Origin: Candidatus Thorarchaeota archaeon | GTDB lineage: Archaea > Asgardarchaeota > Thorarchaeia > Thorarchaeales > Thorarchaeaceae | Reading direction: 5' to 3' | DNA length: 28,590 bases | Assembly: GCA_016839345.1 (NCBI GenBank) | Contig: JAEOUL010000308.1 | Span: 1 to 28,590, forward strand | In this document: piece after piece, positions 16,872 through 23,536 of the stretch | Layout: each line of letters starts with the position of its first letter | Position numbering within the stretch: position 1 is the first letter of the stretch | Notes under the pieces: generated by a model | What the model saw: only the letters and a program-made list of their open reading frames with translations | What the model was told of the DNA's origin: nothing | Database searches by the model: none | Program-made: the position numbers and the translations under genes

Positions 16872-18203
16872 TCAATAGGGTAACTCTCTACTAACGACAA
16901 ACAGAACTGCCTTTCCAGTATGTTGCCCTCTAGCAATCTTTGTTTTTGCTTGGATCAGTTCACCAGACTCAGAGATTAGCGGAATATCCAAGCTAACAAC
17001 CTCACCAAATATTGTTCCATGAATAATGTCTGATGCCTCAGATTGCCTATCTGCTTGATAAAATTCGATGATGTTCCTACCAATAAGATCTATCTCTTTC
17101 TGAGCTAGACGACTGGCTGCTGCTGAATTCACTTGTAGGACAGCCCCCTCATTATCAACAATAAACAGTAGATCTCCAAGTGTATCAAACATGTTCATAA
17201 TCTCTGTCTGTGATTCAAGAATTATTTGTTGGGCCTTCACTCTTGCCATGTACGCTCCAATTTGAATTGCGATTCCTTCAAGGGTATGTTTGTCAGTTGT
17301 TGGAATGTCATCATGAGAATGTGAACCGAGTGAAAGAATAGCAACTGTTTTGTTTTCAAAAAGAACAGGGATTAGAGCTGCTGCGGTCAATCCTTCATAT
17401 TGTCCAGGAGTATCAGTGGAAACTGGTATGTCCTTTCTCGAGATATACACTGGTTCATTCAACTCAATTGATCCATCTTGACCCAGTATGCCTTTGAGAA
17501 ATTGTGATGAGATTCCTTGACTCGTGGATAAATCCATTTGTCCAGTTTTTTCATCAACAAGGAAAATTCCTCCTGTATCAATTCCCTCTAGGTGTACAGC
17601 GGCTTTCAATATAATATCGAGAGCATCAATGAGGTTTTCAGTCTTACAAAGTGTGTTGCCAAGATCTCGCTGTAGTAAGAGAGAGTCTTCCACTTTGCTT
17701 CTCTGTTCAATCTCCTGCTCCAGTTGTTCATTAATCTCCCTGAGTTCTTGAGTTCTTTTCTCAACTCTCGATTCTAGCTCAGCCATTGCTGAACTTAGAG
17801 CCTCTTCGGCTCGTCGAGCTTCAACTTCAGTTTTTATTCTATTTGCCAGCTGTGTGAAGAGCTCTCTAAATTCATCAGTGCCTTTCTTGAGATAGTAGTC
17901 TGCTCCGAGGTTTAGTGCTCGAATTGCCACTGCTTCCTGGCTTCTACCTGTGAAGATGATAAATGGAATGCTTGGATTGAACTCTCGGACCCATTCAAGT
18001 AACTCGAGGCCAGTCATGCTTCCTTGTCCAAGAAAATGGTCGCAAACTATTGCATCAAACTCCTCTTCTTCAATTCTCCGTAGAGCTTCTTGGTCAGTAG
18101 TAGCTGAAACTAGCTCGAATCGTTCATCTTCTCTACTAAGGAATTTGCCTGCAAGAAATAGAAGATCCTCGTCATCATCTATCACAAGGACCCGTATCTT
18201 CAT
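16872..18203 (-). CDS. Response regulator: REC - coiled coil - GAF - PAS
   Basis: This 443-residue cytoplasmic protein begins with a receiver domain (about 1-125): acidic pocket DDDED at 9-13, phospho-acceptor Asp55 (VCDHF), Thr85 and Lys106/107 (YLKKG). A charged coiled coil (about 125-175) leads to a GAF-like domain (about 180-325) and a PAS domain (about 330-435, FIVDNEGAVLQVNSAA). There is no kinase, DNA-binding or other output domain, so it probably acts as an intermediate that binds other proteins or senses ligands. GGAG lies 5 nt before the ATG. The sensor kinase at 13991-16255 is the nearest candidate partner. Confidence 0.88.
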   Translation of the reverse strand: MKIRVLVIDDDEDLLFLAGKFLSREDERFELVSATTDQEALRRIEEEEFDAIVCDHFLGQGSMTGLELLEWVREFNPSIPFIIFTGRSQEAVAIRALNLGADYYLKKGTDEFRELFTQLANRIKTEVEARRAEEALSSAMAELESRVEKRTQELREINEQLEQEIEQRSKVEDSLLLQRDLGNTLCKTENLIDALDIILKAAVHLEGIDTGGIFLVDEKTGQMDLSTSQGISSQFLKGILGQDGSIELNEPVYISRKDIPVSTDTPGQYEGLTAAALIPVLFENKTVAILSLGSHSHDDIPTTDKHTLEGIAIQIGAYMARVKAQQIILESQTEIMNMFDTLGDLLFIVDNEGAVLQVNSAAASRLAQKEIDLIGRNIIEFYQADRQSEASDIIHGTIFGEVVSLDIPLISESGELIQAKTKIARGQHTGKAVLFVVSRELPY

Positions 18204-18346
18204 TTCTACTCCACCTCATATCGTAGAGCTCTCTCCCTGCCCCACGAAACAAATCCATTAATTGTGGTAGTAAAAGGAAATTGATAGATATTACACTTGT
18301 CATCAAGCTGTTCTTTAAGTGAAATTAGAAAAAAAAAGAAGAAGAA

Positions 18347-18365
18347 ATGGTTCGTTTTGAACCAT
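18347..18365 (-). terminator. Hairpin with T-rich tail after the orphan surface-anchor fragment
   Basis: ATGGTTC (18347-18353) pairs perfectly with GAACCAT (18359-18365) around a 5-nt loop; outer AGAAGAA/TTCTTCT pairing extends it with a bulge. Read on the minus strand it is followed by TTTCTTCTTC and then eight or more T, a convincing terminator tail. It directly follows the TAA of the fragment at 18365-18406. Confidence 0.6.
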
Positions 18366-18406
18366 TACTTTCTTCTGAAGAATAGTGCAGCTACGACGAC
18401 AATCAA
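18365..18406 (-). pseudogene. Orphan C-terminal anchor fragment of a surface protein
   Basis: On the minus strand this stretch reads LIVVVAALFFRRK and a TAA, closely matching the ends of the two surface proteins in this window (IIIIAAAVFMRRR and VVIVAAVVFMRRR). The similarity is also visible at the DNA level. The frame upstream of the anchor loses all resemblance and runs into the start of the MaoC gene, so only the tail and its terminator remain. This suggests a deletion or rearrangement that removed the rest of a surface-protein gene. The short length leaves room for chance, but the terminator at the right place supports it. Confidence 0.5.
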
Positions 18407-18433
18407 ATGAGGGAAACAGGAGAAGTGAAGTAA

Positions 18434-18856
18434 ATGAAAGTTACAAAGTATTCAGATATCGCTATGGGACAGTCAGCAGAAGTTACACATACTGTTACTG
18501 AGGAGGATATTCAGACATTTGGAAACCTCAGTGGGGATTACAATCCTCTACATTTTGATGAAGACTGGGCGAAGACGACGATGTTTGAGGGTCGAATTGC
18601 TCATGGAATTCTAACGGCTTCTTTCATTAGTACTGCAATTGGTATGTATCTACCTGGCCCTGGTACAATCTATATGAGTCAGAGTATGCGTTTTCTTGGT
18701 CCTGTGAGGATTGGTGATACAATCACAGCTCGAGTAGAAGTAGTCAATTTGAATGACGAAAAAGAACGAGTGACCTTGAAGACGATTTGCACAAATCAGG
18801 ACGGCAAAGTGGTCTTGGATGGAGAAGCACTTGTTACACTGATGAAGTTGAAATGA
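18434..18856 (+). CDS. MaoC-like (R)-specific enoyl-CoA hydratase
   Basis: This 140-residue protein is a single hot-dog-fold MaoC dehydratase. The hydratase signature is LSGDYNPLHFDED, with the catalytic Asp and His in SGDYNPLH, followed by IAHGILTASF and the closing MRFLGPVRIGDTITARVEV strands. Such enzymes hydrate trans-2-enoyl-CoA to (R)-3-hydroxyacyl-CoA. Length fits PhaJ-type monofunctional members. No other acyl-CoA genes are adjacent, so the pathway is unclear. The transcript probably ends at the hairpin 18873-18895. Confidence 0.9.
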   Translation: MKVTKYSDIAMGQSAEVTHTVTEEDIQTFGNLSGDYNPLHFDEDWAKTTMFEGRIAHGILTASFISTAIGMYLPGPGTIYMSQSMRFLGPVRIGDTITARVEVVNLNDEKERVTLKTICTNQDGKVVLDGEALVTLMKLK

Positions 18857-18872
18857 TAGATATGAATACATA

Positions 18873-18895
18873 AAGAGGGTCTCACTTACCCTCTT
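18873..18895 (+). terminator. Terminator-like hairpin after the MaoC gene
   Basis: AAGAGGGT (18873-18880) and ACCCTCTT (18888-18895) are a perfect 8-bp inverted repeat with a 7-nt loop, 16 nt after the stop and followed by a pyrimidine-rich stretch (CTTATCTTCTTCC). Confidence 0.6.
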
Positions 18896-18990
18896 GCTTA
18901 TCTTCTTCCTATGCACAATTAAAAAATAGCTATCACCATCAGAAACATAAGGCTTGATGACAAGTAGATAGAAGCATGAGGTAGAGGAAA

Positions 18991-19893
18991 GTGGCGGAGC
19001 CGAAGGAAGGGGTCCTCCCCGTTATTCATCTGCGGATTCGTATTTCCAGAGATATTGATGAAGTCTGGGAGAAATTCTTGGATCCAATCATCATGCTTCA
19101 ATGGCTGGGCGATGAAATCAGTGCAGATGTGCGAGTTGGAGGTACAATTAGATTCCTTGGTCCTAACGCTCCTACAACCCCTGAAATTGCCAACTATTGG
19201 GACATCAAGGAAGTCAAGAAGAAGAGTGTGCTACTTCTCAGTTGGCGGATAATGGGTGTTGATACTCTACTTGTTATCAGATTCAATCCTATTGGTCCGG
19301 GTACAATGATACAGGTGAACCATGGAGCAGTTCCGGTATCTGCACGTAACTATCATTTACCAGAACATTGGAACCTCCTGCTTGCAAACTTCAAAGCTGC
19401 AGTAGAGTTGGGTGCTCCCGCGATAAGATTCAGTTATTCTAATTATCACCCCTTACGAATTACTCGCTATGATCCAGTTGATGTGCGGCTGAGTGTCGTT
19501 TGCAAGACTCCTCCATCATTGCCGTTTGATGTATGGACAAATCCTGAAAAGCTGAAACATTTCATTAGAGCTGAAGACCCTGTGGTTGACAAACAATACG
19601 CAGGAATTTTCACGTGGTGGGCTGAGGGTAAAGGACCTGTAGTCTTCAAGAAGATGTTACAGGACCAAGAGCTTGAGTTCTCCTGGGTTCATGGCGATGA
19701 GCCAGAAACATTGGTAAATGTCCGGTTTGAAGAGGTCAATGATCACACCCTTGTGACTCTCCATCATCACGGATTTAAGACTCCCGAGTCAGTTGTAGGA
19801 TATGACATTGGATGGTCTGGTATTCTTGCAGAGCTTAAACTTGTTTGCGAATTGGGCGAGTCAGGAATAGAGAGAATTTCCGACTGGGGTTGA
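18991..19893 (+). CDS. Tandem SRPBCC (AHSA1-like) domain protein
   Basis: This 300-residue soluble protein has two START/Bet v 1-type domains of the AHSA1-like kind. The first (about 8-140) opens with RISRDIDEVWEKFLDP and closes with HWNLLLANFKAAVELG; the second (about 160-295) opens with PPSLPFDVWTNPEKLKHFI and closes with WSGILAELKLVCELG. The repeated layout points to an internal duplication. The fold binds hydrophobic ligands or, in eukaryotic Aha1, stimulates Hsp90; no specific role can be assigned. The start is GTG at 18991 with a purine-rich AGAGGAAA upstream. It is convergent with the lipid kinase gene. Confidence 0.8.
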   Translation: MAEPKEGVLPVIHLRIRISRDIDEVWEKFLDPIIMLQWLGDEISADVRVGGTIRFLGPNAPTTPEIANYWDIKEVKKKSVLLLSWRIMGVDTLLVIRFNPIGPGTMIQVNHGAVPVSARNYHLPEHWNLLLANFKAAVELGAPAIRFSYSNYHPLRITRYDPVDVRLSVVCKTPPSLPFDVWTNPEKLKHFIRAEDPVVDKQYAGIFTWWAEGKGPVVFKKMLQDQELEFSWVHGDEPETLVNVRFEEVNDHTLVTLHHHGFKTPESVVGYDIGWSGILAELKLVCELGESGIERISDWG

Positions 19894-19899
19894 TTTCTC

Positions 19900-20640
19900 T
19901 CACATTGGAAACAGGACAAGTCCAGGAAAAAGGAACCACCACATTGTGACAGCAGTGATCATTGGAATGAAAAAGTTGTCAGTCCAACCAATACTCAAAA
20001 TCTCTGCAAGTGTTGAACAGATTGCAATGATGAGTATCTGAGGAAGAACAGCAAGGATAATTGTATCCGGTGAATAGATTGCTAGTGAAACAATGACAGA
20101 TAGAGTTGTAAACACAAGTACTCCGACTCCCCCTTCGAAAGATTTGTCGCGATACTTGAATTTCACAAACCTTCCACCGTACGGTCGGCCAATTACTTCT
20201 CCGGCAGCATCACCCCAAGAAACAGCAAGAATAGCTGCGACAAAGATTTCAGGTCGAGAAAAGAAAAGAAGGAAGACAGTACCAAAAGAAACGAGTCCCA
20301 TGAACCCAGAGGCAAATGTATTGAGGCGAGTTTCACCATCTCGACTACCCGCCAAGAGTAGCTCCCCGATAAGCTCGCTCTTGTGAGCCCAAGAATACAT
20401 GAGAATTGTTAGAAAAATTCCTGCTGCAAACGCGGGACCACTAAGATTAGTGTACGCTACAAGGGTCATTCCGATGGTCGATCCCATTGAGATATGAACT
20501 AGCTTTCTTGGTTTCCAATTTGGCGTACCTGAAGCAGCCCAATAGTATGCCGTTGTGAGAATGACCGATGCAATCAAGCCGGTTGCTAATGCCATGACAG
20601 CATCGACAAAGGCCAATTCCCCGAAATATAGGTCTACCAT
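19900..20640 (-). CDS. Dolichol/phytol-kinase-like polyprenol kinase
   Basis: This 246-residue membrane protein has about seven hydrophobic segments and the motifs of the dolichol kinase / phytol kinase / CTP-dependent lipid kinase family: RKLVHI (45-50), SWGDAAGEVIGRPYG (141-155), KSFEGGVGVLV (166-176) and the late TDNFFIPM (220-227). These enzymes use CTP to phosphorylate polyprenols. In archaea this would supply dolichyl phosphate for protein N-glycosylation or salvage geranylgeraniol for membrane lipids; which applies here cannot be told. The link to glycosylation is attractive because the surface proteins nearby carry several N-x-S/T sites, but this is inference. Confidence 0.85.
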   Translation of the reverse strand: MVDLYFGELAFVDAVMALATGLIASVILTTAYYWAASGTPNWKPRKLVHISMGSTIGMTLVAYTNLSGPAFAAGIFLTILMYSWAHKSELIGELLLAGSRDGETRLNTFASGFMGLVSFGTVFLLFFSRPEIFVAAILAVSWGDAAGEVIGRPYGGRFVKFKYRDKSFEGGVGVLVFTTLSVIVSLAIYSPDTIILAVLPQILIIAICSTLAEILSIGWTDNFFIPMITAVTMWWFLFPGLVLFPM

Positions 20641-20722
20641 CTTAGACAGTATTTTGTGGACGTTCGTAGTATTTCATTATTGTCATTTTATGTATGATTT
20701 TGTGGTTTGAGTGATTGGTCCT

Positions 20723-20977
20723 TTAATCAAGTGGCCTGCCCTTTATCCTCCAACTTGTTCGCGCTATGAATCTGATATAGGTCATTTGGAATATACCAAG
20801 TGCAAATCCAGCAATAATTCCTGCAACGAATGCTGTAGGGGGATCAAATGGCAAGTGTCCCATGATAGACAAAGTGACAGTTGCTAGACACGTTGTTATG
20901 ATGTAAATCGATAAATACAGAAACCTTGCAGAGCGTCTTTTAGATTCAAGATTTGGATCAGGTTCTGATATCACCAT
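20723..20977 (-). CDS. Small two-helix membrane protein
   Basis: This 84-residue protein has a charged N-terminus, two hydrophobic segments (about 18-40 and 46-68) and a basic C-terminus (RTSWRIKGRPLD). The family is not recognised. A TATA-like TTAAATA on the minus strand about 30 nt upstream of its ATG (near 21005-21012) suggests its own promoter and a very short or absent leader. It lies 81 nt downstream of the MtrH-like gene and 82 nt upstream of the lipid kinase gene, all on the minus strand. Confidence 0.65.
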   Translation of the reverse strand: MVISEPDPNLESKRRSARFLYLSIYIITTCLATVTLSIMGHLPFDPPTAFVAGIIAGFALGIFQMTYIRFIARTSWRIKGRPLD

Positions 20978-21058
20978 ACTCGTTCTATTAGGGTTCTTTA
21001 TGCATATTTAATAGAAATCCTATCTCAGCAGTAATTACCCATTTTTTCTCCAACATTG

Positions 21059-21964
21059 CTAACTTATCAAGTATCTTGGATGTGGCTTGTCTGGGCGTAT
21101 TCTCTCTTCGATGAGAATCCCTGATAGAGCTACATCTATCATTGCTACTGAAGGATAAACAAGTGGTGCATCCCTCGCTGGACCCATTAATACAAAGTCC
21201 GCACCTAGGGATACTGGCATTAAGCTTGACCCCACCACTGCAGGTTTCTTGGCATCCTTCCCAAACTTGGGTACAAGTCCTGCCCACGTACTGATTGCAT
21301 TGTGAGCCCCATTTCCCACAGGATATCCATACTTGTCTTTCAAGATTTGTTGGGTCTTGCATGCAATGCCCAGCGTTGGAAGGTCCATGACTCCTGTGTC
21401 AATTAGGATGTTGGATACACCCACTGCTCTAGCTCTCTGGATCAGATTGTCACCAAGTTCAACACGTTTTGAACTCGAAACCATTGAAGCTGAATTGAAT
21501 GTCAAGAGTAATGCATTTGTCAGACCTGTTTCTTGAATCACAGTGAAGAGATCATCTTTGGTTTCAGGAGTTAGAGAGTTGATTATTACCCTATCGAGGA
21601 ACCCGCCATCCTTTGCATATCTAATCCCTGCTGTATTGACTTCCAAGGAGTCTGATCCATCAATCAACAAAGGAAACTCAGAGTTATCAACAAGATATTG
21701 CAAATATCCCTCCATGGCTTCATTTGTTGTAGCAACAACATCTAACATAGTTCCAAGACCAGTTTTCTCTGTCAATTCTGCTAACGTATTGAGGAGGTTC
21801 TCTGTTGCAGTCTTGTCAATCTGGCCGATTTGCGCATTCTTAACAAGACGATCTTTTGTATAGAAAATTGAGGGAACGAGGACAGTTGGTATTCTACCTA
21901 GTGGACCTCCAATTCTAACACCACCAATCTCCAGAGTCTTTTGCTCCACTGTATATGCGAACAT
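21059..21964 (-). CDS. MtrH-family methyltransferase (stand-alone)
   Basis: This 301-residue soluble protein resembles subunit H of tetrahydromethanopterin S-methyltransferase: the opening EIGGVRIGGPLGRIPTVLVP and SIFYTKDRLV, the TIM-barrel strands MLDVVATTNEAMEGYLQYLV, FPLLIDGSDSLEV and VSNILIDTGVMDLP, and the late GNGAHNAISTW. MtrH moves a methyl group between tetrahydromethanopterin and a corrinoid protein. The other Mtr subunits are absent here, so it probably works with a separate corrinoid protein in methyl-group catabolism or a Wood-Ljungdahl branch. ATG 21964 is preferred over an upstream TTG at 21970 because GGAG lies 8 nt before it. Confidence 0.87.
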   Translation of the reverse strand: MFAYTVEQKTLEIGGVRIGGPLGRIPTVLVPSIFYTKDRLVKNAQIGQIDKTATENLLNTLAELTEKTGLGTMLDVVATTNEAMEGYLQYLVDNSEFPLLIDGSDSLEVNTAGIRYAKDGGFLDRVIINSLTPETKDDLFTVIQETGLTNALLLTFNSASMVSSSKRVELGDNLIQRARAVGVSNILIDTGVMDLPTLGIACKTQQILKDKYGYPVGNGAHNAISTWAGLVPKFGKDAKKPAVVGSSLMPVSLGADFVLMGPARDAPLVYPSVAMIDVALSGILIEERIRPDKPHPRYLIS

Positions 21965-22017
21965 TTGCAATACTCCTGATTTACCTACTATGTTATCCTC
22001 TTATGAATGCCGCTTTG

Positions 22018-22029
22018 ATTATGCATAAT
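22018..22029. promoter_or_regulatory. Perfect 12-bp palindrome upstream of the MtrH-like gene
   Basis: ATTATGCATAAT is a perfect palindrome about 54 nt upstream of the MtrH-like ATG. It could be an operator or contain a TATA element; there is no further support. Confidence 0.25.
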
Positions 22030-22064
22030 TTACTGTGGATGATGCTAATCTTTCAGGAGCTTAG

Positions 22065-22154
22065 ATGTCTATTATGAAGTTCTTGCTAGGTGGTCTAGAG
22101 AATAATAAAAGAATCAATTCGGAACTACCAAAATTACAAGAATGTGGTGAGTGA
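22065..22154 (+). CDS. Possible 29-residue micro-ORF
   Basis: ATG 22065 is preceded by CAGGAG with a 5-nt spacer and opens a short frame (MSIMKFLLGGLENNKR then INSELPKLQECGE) ending at TGA 22152-22154, inside the terminator hairpin of the convergent surface-protein gene. It may be a small protein, the 5' end of a lost gene, or chance. No homologue is recognised. Confidence 0.2.
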   Translation: MSIMKFLLGGLENNKRINSELPKLQECGE

Positions 22155-22172
22155 GAGGAGACTCTCTCACTC
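22149..22172 (-). terminator. Terminator-like hairpin after the first surface protein
   Basis: GAGTGAGAG (22149-22157) pairs perfectly with CTCTCACTC (22164-22172) around a 6-nt loop, 12 nt after the minus-strand stop. Its sequence and spacing resemble the hairpin behind the paralogue at 28233. Confidence 0.65.
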
Positions 22173-22184
22173 TAAAGGTGCCAA

Positions 22185-22970
22185 CTAACGTCGTCGCATG
22201 AAGACAGCAGCAGCGATGATGATTATCCCAGCTACTCCTGCTCCTGCAATGAGTAGTATCGTGTCCATCGGAGGTGGTGTAGTCGGACTGGAAGTTGGCG
22301 AGGTGTCAGATGAAGTAGTTGTTGGAGTTGATGTCGTTGCTTCAGTGATATCTATCGTATCGCTTGCTACGATGTTGTCGAACCGGGCATGGCCCCAGCG
22401 ACAGTACAGAACCAATCTTTCTGAATAACTGAATTCAGTATCTTCAAAACTGATTACTGATTCAGCAACATTTGAGGTGGCATTGACGAAAACGTTGAAT
22501 CCACCTGTAGAGTTACGAGTGATGTCAAACGAAGTCCATGTTCCTTCATGGTCCCCTATTGACTTGGAACTTAAGAACTCAGCGGAATCATAGGTTCCAT
22601 TCTGCTTAATGAGTACGACATACTCCCCGGTCAGTCTTATACCATAGCCAACGAAATCTTGGGGAGGATCAGTTCCATTTGCCATGAACAATATGTCCAC
22701 ATCATCAGAAAGAAGGCACACATCAATACTCCATGTACCAATGACCTGAGAGCTGGTATGCCATATCCGACAGTGCCACTCCGCGTCTTGCTGATTCTGC
22801 AAGTATCCATCATCAATCAACCAATTTCCGTCCGTTACATACCAATCAACTAGGACCGGATTGCTGAAATCATCACTCCACACGACTGTAGCCGATGATT
22901 GTGGCATTAGTGACAGTACAAATACAAGTCCAATTAGAAATCCAAGAACTTTCAACGACTTAGTCCTCAT
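22185..22970 (-). CDS. Secreted, membrane-anchored surface protein with lectin-like domain
   Basis: This 261-residue protein has a signal peptide (about 1-27, MRTKSLKVLGFLIGLVF), an extracellular beta-rich domain (about 30-200) resembling LamG/concanavalin-type folds (WSDDFSNP start, RFDNIVASD end), a Thr/Ser/Pro linker (about 203-235), and a C-terminal membrane segment with a basic end (TILLIAGAGVA ... FMRRR). Several N-x-S/T sites (NGT twice, NST, NAT) could be N-glycosylated. The domain type suggests sugar or polymer binding, but no catalytic residues are evident. The ATG has GAGGAG upstream. It is divergent from the RHH regulator gene and has a paralogue at the end of the window. Confidence 0.82.
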   Translation of the reverse strand: MRTKSLKVLGFLIGLVFVLSLMPQSSATVVWSDDFSNPVLVDWYVTDGNWLIDDGYLQNQQDAEWHCRIWHTSSQVIGTWSIDVCLLSDDVDILFMANGTDPPQDFVGYGIRLTGEYVVLIKQNGTYDSAEFLSSKSIGDHEGTWTSFDITRNSTGGFNVFVNATSNVAESVISFEDTEFSYSERLVLYCRWGHARFDNIVASDTIDITEATTSTPTTTSSDTSPTSSPTTPPPMDTILLIAGAGVAGIIIIAAAVFMRRR

Positions 22971-23068
22971 TTTTTTTCTCCTCTCTTATTCCCGATAGAA
23001 TATCGTCTTTTGGGAACAAACCTAATAATATGCAACAAAAATAATAAATGTTACTATTTTGAGTTATG

Positions 23069-23080
23069 TAATATATATAA
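23069..23080 (+). promoter_or_regulatory. TATA-like element in the surface-protein/RHH intergenic region
   Basis: TAATATATATAA lies about 80 nt upstream of the RHH gene and could serve as TATA box for it or, being nearly symmetric, for the divergent surface protein gene. Confidence 0.4.
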
Positions 23081-23088
23081 ATCCAGCA

Positions 23089-23104
23089 ACAATATTATTA
23101 TTGT
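23089..23104. promoter_or_regulatory. Candidate operator: ACAATA-ttat-TATTGT
   Basis: A perfect 6-bp inverted repeat with a 4-nt spacer lies 9 nt after the TATA-like element, close to where transcription of the RHH gene would begin. RHH proteins bind short symmetric sites, so self-repression is plausible; it is untested. Confidence 0.35.
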
Positions 23105-23157
23105 ATACAAAAACTCAAATGTAAGCAAGTATCATTTAGTATCACAAGGAATGGGAA

Positions 23158-23484
23158 ATGACAGATAATAAAGAAGCTACTGAATCTGAAGAGCGGAAGA
23201 AACTTAGAGAGGATATTCTCACTAGACTTGATACTCCAGATATAGATCCACAGCGTCAACGAGTGGCTGTTATGACTCGACTTCAGGTCGATCTGGTGGA
23301 ATTCCTCGATGCTCTTGTTAGATTGAAGATATACAGCAGTAGGTCAGACGCAGTAGCTGGCATCATCAGAAAAGAGATCCTTGCAGAACCTGAAGTCTAC
23401 GAACAGATTAGAATTCAGGCTCAGAAGCTTGATGAGATGGAGTCAACTACGCAAGAGCTTGCGCAGAAAGTCAGGAAGGAGTAG
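23158..23484 (+). CDS. Ribbon-helix-helix (CopG-like) DNA-binding protein
   Basis: This 108-residue protein has the ribbon-helix-helix pattern in its middle: a strand RVAVMTRLQ (about 41-49), helix VDLVEFLDALVRLKI, the turn YSSRSDAV and second helix AGIIRKEIL (to about 80). A charged helical tail (about 84-108, perhaps coiled coil) follows, and the first 35 residues are charged and probably disordered. RHH proteins dimerise and insert their strands in the DNA major groove. The TPR gene starts 52 nt later on the same strand, so the two may form an operon. Confidence 0.78.
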   Translation: MTDNKEATESEERKKLREDILTRLDTPDIDPQRQRVAVMTRLQVDLVEFLDALVRLKIYSSRSDAVAGIIRKEILAEPEVYEQIRIQAQKLDEMESTTQELAQKVRKE

Positions 23485-23536
23485 TTGATTTCTAGTCATA
23501 GAAGGAGTTTTCAATCAAGCTGGAATAAAATACTGT

